Origin: Micromonospora sp. RP3T
GTDB lineage: Bacteria > Actinomycetota > Actinomycetes > Mycobacteriales > Micromonosporaceae
Length of the DNA: 64,000 nucleotides
Direction: 5' to 3'
Assembly (NCBI RefSeq): GCF_003027925.1
Contig: NZ_PYPS01000027.1
Coordinates: 1 to 64,000, forward strand
Shown: in pieces, positions 32,187-39,619 of the stretch
Layout: each line of letters begins with the position of its first letter
How positions within the stretch are numbered: position 1 is the first letter of the stretch
The notes under the pieces: model-generated
The model's input: only the letters and a program-made list of their open reading frames with translations
Database searches by the model: none
Told to the model about the DNA's origin: nothing
Program-made: the position numbers and the translations under genes

Positions 32187-33173
32187 TCACTCCTCGCCGA
32201 AGTCCCCGCCGTCGTCGCCCTCGAAGGCGTCCTCCAGCATCTCGCCGGCCACCAGCCCGCCGGCGACGCCCAGCGCCGCGCCCGCCACCATGCCGCCCAT
32301 GCCGCCGCCACGACGACCGTGGTGGCCCTGCGGACCGTAGTGACCGGGGGCGCCGTAGTGGCCCTGCGGGGCGCCGAAGCCCTGGGCGCGCAGGCCGCCG
32401 TACCGGGACGTGGTCTCCCGCAGCCAGCCGTCGACCACCTGCGGCCAGTCGGTCCGCGCGGCGTCGCTGTGCGGGACGGAGTATCGCCCGTAGACGTCGT
32501 GCCCGGCGCTGAGGAAGCCGCCGCGCTTGTCGCACTCCAGGATCACCTCGACGCCCTGCTGGCTGGTCACGAACGTCAGCTCGACCTCGGTGACGGTCTG
32601 CGCGTACTGCGGCGCGGCGTAGAACTCGATCTCCTGGTAGAACGGCAGCGTCTGCGGCACGCCGTAGATGTGGCCGCGCTCCAGGTCCGCGTGCTTGAAC
32701 CGGAAACCCAGCGCCTGGAACGCGTCGAGGATCCGCTCGTGGACCGGCAGCGGGTGCACCGACACCTGGTCCAGGTCGGACTTGTCGACCGCCCGCGCCA
32801 CCGCCAGCTCGGTGCGCAGGCCCATGGTCATGCCGTGCAGTCGCTGGCCGAAGACGTCGGTGACCGGGGTCTCCCACGGCACCGGCATCTGGAACGGGAT
32901 GGCGAGCTGCTGCTTCGGGGCCAGCTCGAACGCGTCGCTGACCGGCATCCGGTGGAACTCCATGACGCCGGCGTACTCGGTGTCGCCGCCCTCGATCTCG
33001 ACCCGGGTGACCAGGCCGACGGTGATCCGCTCGATGCGCGCCGGCGCGTCGCCGCCGACCAGGTTGACGTGCCCGTCCAGGGCCAGCCCGGGCCGGGTGT
33101 TCGGGTTGGTCAGCACGGTGTCGACGCTGGGGCCGCCCACGCCGAACGCGCTCAACATCTTCTTGAAGACCAT
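32187..33173 (-). CDS. Spo0M-like sporulation-control protein
   Basis: This 328-residue protein matches the Spo0M (arrestin-like) family: VFKKMLSAFGVGGPSVDTVL at the start, then beta-sandwich strands (GHVNLVGGDAPARIERITV, QLAIPFQMPVPWETPVT) and a C-terminal Gly/His-rich tail with GHYGAPGHYGPQGHHG followed by a hydrophobic GMVAGAALGVAGGLVAG stretch and acidic end. In Bacillus Spo0M affects sporulation and cell division; the role in actinomycetes is unclear. ATG 33173 has GGAG upstream. Transcribed alone. Confidence 0.85.
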   Translation of the reverse strand: MVFKKMLSAFGVGGPSVDTVLTNPNTRPGLALDGHVNLVGGDAPARIERITVGLVTRVEIEGGDTEYAGVMEFHRMPVSDAFELAPKQQLAIPFQMPVPWETPVTDVFGQRLHGMTMGLRTELAVARAVDKSDLDQVSVHPLPVHERILDAFQALGFRFKHADLERGHIYGVPQTLPFYQEIEFYAAPQYAQTVTEVELTFVTSQQGVEVILECDKRGGFLSAGHDVYGRYSVPHSDAARTDWPQVVDGWLRETTSRYGGLRAQGFGAPQGHYGAPGHYGPQGHHGRRGGGMGGMVAGAALGVAGGLVAGEMLEDAFEGDDGGDFGEE

Positions 33174-33267
33174 CGCCACTCCGCCTCCGCCATCCGCGGG
33201 CTCCACCGTGGAGCCCGCGGGCCGTGCAGGGCACCCTAACCGCAATGGCTGGGAAATGCCTGAAAGG

Positions 33268-34044
33268 TCAGGCCACCGGCATGACGATCAGCTCGCCCAC
33301 CTGCTCGCCGAGTTCCCGGCGGGCCGCCGCGGGCAGGCCCGCGTCGGTGATCAGCACGTCGGCCTCGTCCAGCGGCGCGATGGTGGCGATGCCGATCGTC
33401 TCCCACTTGGTGTGGTCGGCGAGCACGACCAGCCGGCGGGCGGCGCCGATCAGCCGCCGGTTCACCGCCGCCTCCAGCAGGTTGGGGGTGGTGAAGCCGG
33501 TACGCCGGCTCATCCCGTGCACGCCGAGGAAGAGCAGGTCCACGTTGAGCGCGGCGATGGCCGCCTCGGCGACCGGGCCGGTCAACGCGTCCGACGGGGT
33601 ACGGATGCCGCCGGTGAGCACCACGCTCTGGTCGGCGCGGGGGTTCTGGTAGAGCGCGTCGGCGACCGGGATCGAGTTGGTGACCACGGTCAGTCCGCGT
33701 ACCCCGGCGAGCCGGGCGGCCAACGCGGCGGTGGTGGTGCCGGCGGAGAGCGCCACCGCCATGCCCGGCTCGACCAGCCCGGCGGCCCGCTCGACGATCG
33801 CCTGCTTCTCGGCCCGCTGCCGCACCGACTTGGCCGCGAAGCCGGGTTCCTCGGTGGAGCCGGGGCCGGCCAGCGTCGCGCCGCCGTGCACCTTGTCGAT
33901 CAGCCCGCGCTCGGCCAGCGCCTCCAGGTCACGCCGGATGGTCATGTCGGACACGCCGAACCGGTCGACCAGGTGGCTGACCCGGACGCCGCCGCGCTGG
34001 CGGATCAGCTCCAGGATGGCGCTCTGCCGTTGCTGGGCGAGCAT
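33268..34044 (-). CDS. DeoR-family sugar-responsive repressor
   Basis: This 258-residue regulator has the DeoR HTH (QRQSAILELIRQRGGVRVSHL, then FGVSDMTIRRDLEALAERGL) and the C-terminal sugar-phosphate sensor domain (SAGTTTAALAARL, NSIPVADAL, LLFLGVHGMS, VVLADHTKWE). ATG 34044 overlaps the beta-galactosidase stop (TGATG), so it is co-expressed with the enzyme. It is the likely repressor of this galactoside locus. Confidence 0.92.
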   Translation of the reverse strand: MLAQQRQSAILELIRQRGGVRVSHLVDRFGVSDMTIRRDLEALAERGLIDKVHGGATLAGPGSTEEPGFAAKSVRQRAEKQAIVERAAGLVEPGMAVALSAGTTTAALAARLAGVRGLTVVTNSIPVADALYQNPRADQSVVLTGGIRTPSDALTGPVAEAAIAALNVDLLFLGVHGMSRRTGFTTPNLLEAAVNRRLIGAARRLVVLADHTKWETIGIATIAPLDEADVLITDAGLPAAARRELGEQVGELIVMPVA

Positions 34045-36035
34045 CAGACCGGTTCCTCGCGCACCACCGCCACCTCCCCCGCCGGCACCACCAGGTCGCC
34101 GTCGCACCGTTCGCCGGTGAGCAGTTCGACACCGGTGACCGGCAGCCGGGCCGCGTCGTCGGTGTGGTTGACCACGAACAGCCAGCTCCGCTCCGCCGAG
34201 CGACGCCGGACCACCTCCACGCCGGCCGGCGCGGGCACCGGCGGGCGCACGCCGGCCTCGGTGAGCAGTCGGGCCACCAGCCGGTCGGTCGCCGCGTCGT
34301 CGAGCCGGGTGCCGACGTACCAGGCGGCGCCCGCGCCGACCGCGTTGCGGGTCAGCGCCGGCACGCCGGGCAGCGGCCCGTCGGCGTACGCGGCGCGCAC
34401 CTCGGCGCCCTCGGCGTGCAGCCACTCGGTCCACACGTCGGCGTGGGCGCCGTCGTCGAGGCGGACCGTCTCGTCGGCGCGCAGCGGGAAGAACTCCTCC
34501 ACGCGTACGCCGAGCAGGTCCCGGAACGCGCCCGGGTAGCCGCCGAGCCGGATGTGGTCGTGCTCGTCGACGATGCCGCTGAAGTAGGTGACCAGCGCGG
34601 TGCCGCCGGCGTCGACGAAGCGGCGTAGCGCGGCGGTGTCCGCGTCGCGGGTCAGGTAGAGCGTGGGCACCAGGACCAGCCGGTAGCGGGACAGGTCCGT
34701 CGACGGGTGCACCACGTCGGCGGTGACGCCGGCCCGCCAGAGCGCGGCGTGCAGCGCGGTCAACCGGTCGGGGTAGGTGACGTCGACGCTGGGGTGGGAG
34801 TCGAGTTCCGCGCCCCACCACGCCTCGTAGTCGAACAGCACGGCGACGTCGGCGTCGACCCGGCTGCCGCGTACCTCGGCCAGCGCGCGCAGGTCGGCGC
34901 CGAGCTGGCTGACCTCGCGGAACACCTTGGTCTCCGGGCCGGCGTGCGGCACCAGCGCGGAGTGGAACTTCTCCGCGCCGGCCCGGGACGCCCGCCACTG
35001 GAAGAAGAGCACCCCGTCGGCGCCGCGCGCCACGTGCGCCAGGCTGTTGCGGCGTAGTTGGCCGGGCGTCTTGGCCACGTTGCGGGGCTGCCAGTTGACC
35101 GCGCTGGTGGAGTGCTCCATGAGCAGCCAGGGCGCGCCGCCGGCCACGCCGCGCGTCTGGTCGGCGGCGAGCGCGAGGTTCACCTGCGGTCGCGGGTCGG
35201 CGGCGGTGAGGTAGTGGTCGTTGGCGACCACGTCCACGTCGGCGGCCCAGGAGTGGTAGTCCAGGTACTTGATGCCGGTGCCGATCATGAAGTTGGTGGT
35301 GACCGGCTGGGTGACGAGCCGGTTCAGCAGCTCCCGTTCGGCGCGGAGCTGGGCGCGCTGCTCGTCGGAGGAGAAGCGCAGGAAGTCGAGCTGCTGGGTG
35401 GGGTTGGCGAACGTCGGCGCGGCGCGCGGCGGATTCACCTCGGCCCAGTCGTGGTAGCGCTGGCTCCAGAACGCGGTGCCCCAGGCGGCGTTGAGCGCGT
35501 CCAGGTCGCCGTAGCGCTCGCGTAGCCAGCGGCGGTACGCCTCGGCGCTGACGTCGCAGTAGCAGTGCACGTTGTGGCAGCCCAGCTCGTTGGAGACGTG
35601 CCAGAGCACCACCGCCGGGTGGGCGGCGTACCGCGTCGCGACCGCCTCGACCAGGGCGAGCGAGCGGTCCCGGAAGATCGGCGAGCTGGGGCAGTACGCC
35701 TGCCGGCCGCCGGGCCACAGCACGGTGCCGTCGGCGCGGCGGGGCAGTGTCTCCGGGTGCCGGTGGGCCAGCCACGGCGGCGGGCTGGCGGTGGCGGTGG
35801 CCAGGTCGACGCGGATGCCGCCGTCGTGCAGCAGGTCGAGCGCGCGGTCGAGCCAGCCGAACTCGTACCGGCCGGGGGCCGGCTCCAGCAGGGCCCAGGA
35901 GAAGATGCCGACCGAGACCAGGTTGACCCCGGCGCGGCGCATCAGCGTGACGTCCTCGGGCCACACGTCCTCGGGCCACTGCTCCGGGTTGTAGTCGGCG
36001 CCGTACCAGATGCCCTCGCCGTGCCAGTTCCGCAT
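34044..36035 (-). CDS. GH42 beta-galactosidase
   Basis: This 663-residue cytosolic glycosidase has a TIM-barrel start typical of GH42 (YGADYNPEQWPEDVW), acid/base Glu150 in WHVSNELG, nucleophile Glu307 in LLMEHSTSAVNW, and the Cys zinc cluster Cys115/153/158/160 seen in many GH42 enzymes. A trimerisation-type middle domain and a beta-sandwich C-domain follow. There is no signal peptide, so substrates are imported first. It hydrolyses beta-galactosides such as lactose or galacto-oligosaccharides taken up by the divergent ABC system. Confidence 0.93.
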   Translation of the reverse strand: MRNWHGEGIWYGADYNPEQWPEDVWPEDVTLMRRAGVNLVSVGIFSWALLEPAPGRYEFGWLDRALDLLHDGGIRVDLATATASPPPWLAHRHPETLPRRADGTVLWPGGRQAYCPSSPIFRDRSLALVEAVATRYAAHPAVVLWHVSNELGCHNVHCYCDVSAEAYRRWLRERYGDLDALNAAWGTAFWSQRYHDWAEVNPPRAAPTFANPTQQLDFLRFSSDEQRAQLRAERELLNRLVTQPVTTNFMIGTGIKYLDYHSWAADVDVVANDHYLTAADPRPQVNLALAADQTRGVAGGAPWLLMEHSTSAVNWQPRNVAKTPGQLRRNSLAHVARGADGVLFFQWRASRAGAEKFHSALVPHAGPETKVFREVSQLGADLRALAEVRGSRVDADVAVLFDYEAWWGAELDSHPSVDVTYPDRLTALHAALWRAGVTADVVHPSTDLSRYRLVLVPTLYLTRDADTAALRRFVDAGGTALVTYFSGIVDEHDHIRLGGYPGAFRDLLGVRVEEFFPLRADETVRLDDGAHADVWTEWLHAEGAEVRAAYADGPLPGVPALTRNAVGAGAAWYVGTRLDDAATDRLVARLLTEAGVRPPVPAPAGVEVVRRRSAERSWLFVVNHTDDAARLPVTGVELLTGERCDGDLVVPAGEVAVVREEPV

Positions 36036-36263
36036 GAGAGCTGAGGGTGCCCGCGAACGACAGCCAAGTCAACACTTTCCAACATCGACAGTGATTACAA
36101 CGTTTACCATGGCTTTCCCCTGCCACAGCACGGTTATCGCCGCCCTTTCGCCCTCTTGACAGCGCTGAACCAACGGGTAGCTTCAACCGCCACCGGCTAT
36201 TTCTGTTCGGACGTGTGGATTCTCGGTGGATCTCGTAGCCACCTCGTCCCCGCAGGAGGCACC
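36036..36263. promoter_or_regulatory. Divergent promoter region of the galactoside locus
   Basis: This 228-bp gap holds a clear plus-strand promoter: TTGACA (36156-36161), 16-bp spacer, TAGCTT (36178-36183), 80 nt before the binding-protein start. An AT-richer block at about 36068-36112 contains CAACACTTTCC, CCAACATCG and CAACGTTTACC, repeated CAAC-type boxes that could be DeoR sites. Confidence 0.6.
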
Positions 36264-37595
36264 ATGTCCCGTCCCCGCTCACAGGCCGAGTACCTCGCCC
36301 GGCTCGTCCCCCCGTCCGTCGCCGGCCTGCGCCGACGCTCGCTGCTGGCCGGCGCGGCCGGCGCGGGCGCGTTGCTCGGCACCGGCGCGCTCGCCGGCTG
36401 CGGCGACTCCGACTCCGGATCCGGCGGCGACGCGAAGAGCGTCACGCTCGGCTCGAACCAGTCGGACCCGAAACCCAAGGACGTCGTCGCCAAGGTGGTG
36501 GACGGCTTCAAGACATCGTCCGGGGTGACCGTCAACGTCAACACGGTCGACCACAACACGTTCCAGGAGAACATCAACAACTACCTGCAGGGCAAGCCGG
36601 ACGACGTGTTCACCTGGTTCGCCGGCTACCGGATGCGGTTCTTCGCGGCCAAGGGCCTGGCCGGTGACCTCAGCGACGTGTGGGGCAAGCTCGACGGCTA
36701 CTCCGACGCGTTCAAGAAGGCGTCCACCGGCGACGACGGCAAGCAGTACTTCGTGCCGGCGTCGTACTACCCGTGGGCGGTCTTCTACCGCAAGTCGGTC
36801 TGGCAGCAGCGCGGCTACCAGGTGCCGACCACGCTGGACCAGCTCACCACGCTCGGCGCGCAGATGAAGAAGGACGGCCTCACCCCGATCGCCTTCGCCG
36901 ACAAGGACGGCTGGCCGGCGATGGGCACGTTCGACATCCTCAACCTGCGGATCAACGGCTACCAGTTCCACGTCGACCTGATGGCCGGCAAGGAGGCGTG
37001 GACCTCCGACAAGGTGAAGAAGGTGTTCGACACCTGGGCCGGGCTGCTCCCCCTGCACCAGCCGGACGCGCTGGGCCGCACCTGGCAGGAGGCCGCCCAG
37101 TCGTTGCAGCAGAAGAAGAGCGGCATGTACCTGCTCGGCCTCTTCGTCGGCCAGCAGTTCAGCGGCGCCGACCTGGAGGACCTGGACTTCTTCACGTTCC
37201 CCGAGATCGACTCCACGATCGGCGCGAAGGCCCTGGACGCGCCGATCGACGGGTACATGATGGCCCGCAAGCCGAAGTCCAAGGACGCCGCCACCAAGCT
37301 GCTGACGTACCTGGGCTCGAAGGACGCCGCGAACGTCACGGTCAAGAACGACCCGAGCACGCTTGTCGCGAACAGCGGCGCGGACACCGCCGGCTACACC
37401 GCGCTCCAGAAGAAGGCCGCCGAACTGGTCGGCTCCGCCACCGAGATCGCGCAGTTCCTGGACCGGGACACCCGGCCGGACTTCGCCTCCACCGTGATGA
37501 TCCCGGCCCTCCAGCAGTTCATCAAGAACCCGAAGGACATCAGCGGGATGCTCACCAGCGTCGAGAACCAGAAGAAGTCGATCTTCACAAGCTGA
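36264..37595 (+). CDS. ABC sugar-binding lipoprotein (Tat-type signal)
   Basis: This 443-residue extracellular binding protein has a twin-arginine-type lipoprotein signal: LRRRSLLAGAAGAGALL then LAGC, with Cys46 as the anchor. The mature protein has the family-1 sugar-binding fold (TVDHNTFQENINNYLQGKPDD, YYPWAVFYRKSVWQQRGY). ATG 36264 has AGGAGG upstream. It is the first gene of an importer serving the flanking galactosidases. Confidence 0.92.
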   Translation: MSRPRSQAEYLARLVPPSVAGLRRRSLLAGAAGAGALLGTGALAGCGDSDSGSGGDAKSVTLGSNQSDPKPKDVVAKVVDGFKTSSGVTVNVNTVDHNTFQENINNYLQGKPDDVFTWFAGYRMRFFAAKGLAGDLSDVWGKLDGYSDAFKKASTGDDGKQYFVPASYYPWAVFYRKSVWQQRGYQVPTTLDQLTTLGAQMKKDGLTPIAFADKDGWPAMGTFDILNLRINGYQFHVDLMAGKEAWTSDKVKKVFDTWAGLLPLHQPDALGRTWQEAAQSLQQKKSGMYLLGLFVGQQFSGADLEDLDFFTFPEIDSTIGAKALDAPIDGYMMARKPKSKDAATKLLTYLGSKDAANVTVKNDPSTLVANSGADTAGYTALQKKAAELVGSATEIAQFLDRDTRPDFASTVMIPALQQFIKNPKDISGMLTSVENQKKSIFTS

Positions 37596-37617
37596 CGGCG
37601 GAAGGGGGAAGGACACC

Positions 37618-38574
37618 ATGTCCGACCTGCCCCTGATCCAAGCGGATCGCGCCGTGCCGCCGCCGGCCGCGACCACCGCCACCGGTGGTCGCGGTCGCCG
37701 GCTACGGCTCCTGTCCGGCACCGACCGCGTGGTGATCACGCTGATGGTGCTGGTACCCCTGCTGCTCGTCCTCGCGCTGGTCTGGCTGCCGGCGGCGGCG
37801 ACCGTGCTGCTCTCCGGCACGGACTGGGACGGCATCGGCCCGCTCGGCGAGATCGACTGGGTCGGGCTGAAGAACTACGACGACGTGGTGAACAACTACC
37901 CGCCGTTCGTCCCCGCGGTGCAGAACAACCTGCTCTGGCTGGCCGCGCTCTTCGTGGTGGCCACCCCGATCGGGATGTTCCTCGCCGTGCTGCTGGACAA
38001 GGAGCTGCGCGGCAGCCGGTTCTACCAGACCGCGCTCTACCTGCCGGTGGTGCTCTCGCTGGCGCTCGTCGGCTTCATCTGGCAGCTCATCTACAGCCGG
38101 GACCAGGGCCTGCTCAACGGCGTGTTCGGCGGCGACACCGACTGGTACGGCGACCCGAACGTGAACATCTGGGCGGTGCTGGTCGCCGCCGGTTGGCGGC
38201 ACGTCGGCTACATCATGCTGCTCTACCTGGCCGGCCTCAAGGGCGTCGACCCGTCGCTGCGGGAGGCCGCCGCCGTGGACGGCTCCTCGGAGACCAGCAC
38301 GTTCTTCCGGGTCGTCTTCCCGGTGATGCGCCCGATCAACATCATCGTGCTGGTGGTCACCGTGATCGAGTCGCTGCGCGCGTTCGACCTGGTCTGGGTG
38401 ATCAACAAGGGCCGCAACGGGTTGGAGCTGATCTCGGCGCTGGTCACCCAGAACGTGGTCGGCGAGGCGAGCCGGATCGGCTTCGGCTCGGCGCTGGCCA
38501 CCATCATGCTGGCCGTCTCCCTGATCTTCATCACCGTCTACCTCTGGACCGTCATGCGGGAGGACAAGCGATGA
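37618..38574 (+). CDS. ABC sugar permease (MalF/UgpA-type)
   Basis: This 318-residue six-span permease has the EAA loop REAAAVDGSSETSTFFRVVFP contacting the ATPase. The Ala-Pro-rich N-terminus is cytosolic. It lies 22 nt after the binding protein and overlaps the second permease (ATGA). No ATPase gene is in the operon; such systems usually share a general MsiK ATPase coded elsewhere. Confidence 0.92.
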   Translation: MSDLPLIQADRAVPPPAATTATGGRGRRLRLLSGTDRVVITLMVLVPLLLVLALVWLPAAATVLLSGTDWDGIGPLGEIDWVGLKNYDDVVNNYPPFVPAVQNNLLWLAALFVVATPIGMFLAVLLDKELRGSRFYQTALYLPVVLSLALVGFIWQLIYSRDQGLLNGVFGGDTDWYGDPNVNIWAVLVAAGWRHVGYIMLLYLAGLKGVDPSLREAAAVDGSSETSTFFRVVFPVMRPINIIVLVVTVIESLRAFDLVWVINKGRNGLELISALVTQNVVGEASRIGFGSALATIMLAVSLIFITVYLWTVMREDKR

Positions 38575-39455
38575 CCGCCGCCGTCTCCCCCGGCCGCCGC
38601 CGGCCGCTGCGGCCGGCCCGGGTGGTGCTGCACCTCTTCCTGGGTACGATCGCCGTCGGCTGGCTGTTCCCGCTGTTCTGGGCGGTGCTCACCTCGTTCC
38701 GCTCGTACCAGTACACCGCCGTGCACGGCTACGTCTCGTTCGGTGGCTGGACGATCGACAACTACGTCACCGCGTGGCGGACCGCCGAATTCGGCAAGCA
38801 CTTCCTCAACTCGCTCTACATCACCGTGCCGGCGGTGCTGCTCACGCTCTTCCTCGCGTCCTGTGTGGCGTTCGTGATCGCCCGGTTCAGCTGGAAGCTC
38901 AACATCGCGTTGCTGGGTCTGTTCACCGCCGCGAACCTGCTGCCGCAGCAGGCCCTGCTGATCCCGCTGTTCCGGATGTTCACGCAGATCCCGCTGCCGG
39001 CCTGGATGAGCGACTCGGAGCTGCTCTACGACAGCTACTGGGGGCTGATCCTGGTCAACGTCGCGTTCCAGTGCGGCTTCTGCGTCTTCGTGCTGAGCAA
39101 CTACATGAAGGCGCTGCCGCACGAGCTGTACGAGGCCGCGATGGTCGACGGGGCGAGCGTGTGGCGGCAGTACTGGCAGGTGACCCTGCCGCTGTGCCGA
39201 CCGGCGCTGGCCGCGTTGGCCACGCTGGAGGTGACCTGGATCTACAACGAGTTCTTCTGGGCGACGGTGCTGATGCGTACCGGCGACAAGTTCCCGGTGA
39301 CCAGCTCGCTGAACAACCTGCGCGGCCAGTTCTTCACCGACAACAACCTCGTCTCGGCCGGCTCGGTGCTGGTCGCGATCCCCACCCTGGTGATCTTCTT
39401 CCTGCTCCAGAAGCAGTTCGTCCGGGGCCTGACGCTGGGAGCCTCCAAGGGCTGA
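38571..39455 (+). CDS. ABC sugar permease (MalG/UgpE-type)
   Basis: This 294-residue permease partner of the preceding gene has six spans and the EAA loop YEAAMVDGASVWRQYWQVTLP. It begins at an ATGA overlap (38571). The pair with the Tat-lipoprotein forms a complete carbohydrate uptake system lacking only the ATPase. A hairpin leader and the alpha-galactosidase follow. Confidence 0.92.
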   Translation: MTAAVSPGRRRPLRPARVVLHLFLGTIAVGWLFPLFWAVLTSFRSYQYTAVHGYVSFGGWTIDNYVTAWRTAEFGKHFLNSLYITVPAVLLTLFLASCVAFVIARFSWKLNIALLGLFTAANLLPQQALLIPLFRMFTQIPLPAWMSDSELLYDSYWGLILVNVAFQCGFCVFVLSNYMKALPHELYEAAMVDGASVWRQYWQVTLPLCRPALAALATLEVTWIYNEFFWATVLMRTGDKFPVTSSLNNLRGQFFTDNNLVSAGSVLVAIPTLVIFFLLQKQFVRGLTLGASKG

Positions 39456-39500
39456 CGGCGCCGGGCTCCGGACCAGGGCTCCGGGCGATTATCCCCAAAG

Positions 39501-39546
39501 AGCGATATGACCAGGAGGAATAATTATGCCTCCTAGTCATAGCGCT
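39501..39546 (+). promoter_or_regulatory. SD-sequestering hairpin upstream of the alpha-galactosidase
   Basis: Arms at 39501-39518 and 39529-39546 pair over 18 positions with two mismatches, around a 10-nt AT-rich loop ending in ATG. The left arm contains a perfect AGGAGG (39513-39518) pairing with CCTCCT (39529-39534), so the hairpin would hide the ribosome site of a short frame starting in the loop. It could act as an RNA switch or attenuator between importer and enzyme genes. Confidence 0.55.
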
Positions 39547-39585
39547 CATGACTCTTGCCCCCTCCGCTCGCGTCGCTCTGCGTGA
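39526..39585 (+). CDS. Possible 19-residue leader peptide
   Basis: ATG 39526, seven bases after the perfect AGGAGG, opens a 19-residue frame (MPPSHSAHDSCPLRSRRSA) that stops 34 nt before the alpha-galactosidase start. Placement fits a translated leader, but the peptide has no run of one amino acid that would explain attenuation, and it may be chance. Confidence 0.35.
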   Translation: MPPSHSAHDSCPLRSRRSA

Positions 39586-39619
39586 CGAGCGCGGGGGCAC
39601 CAGCGAGAATCGAGCGGTC

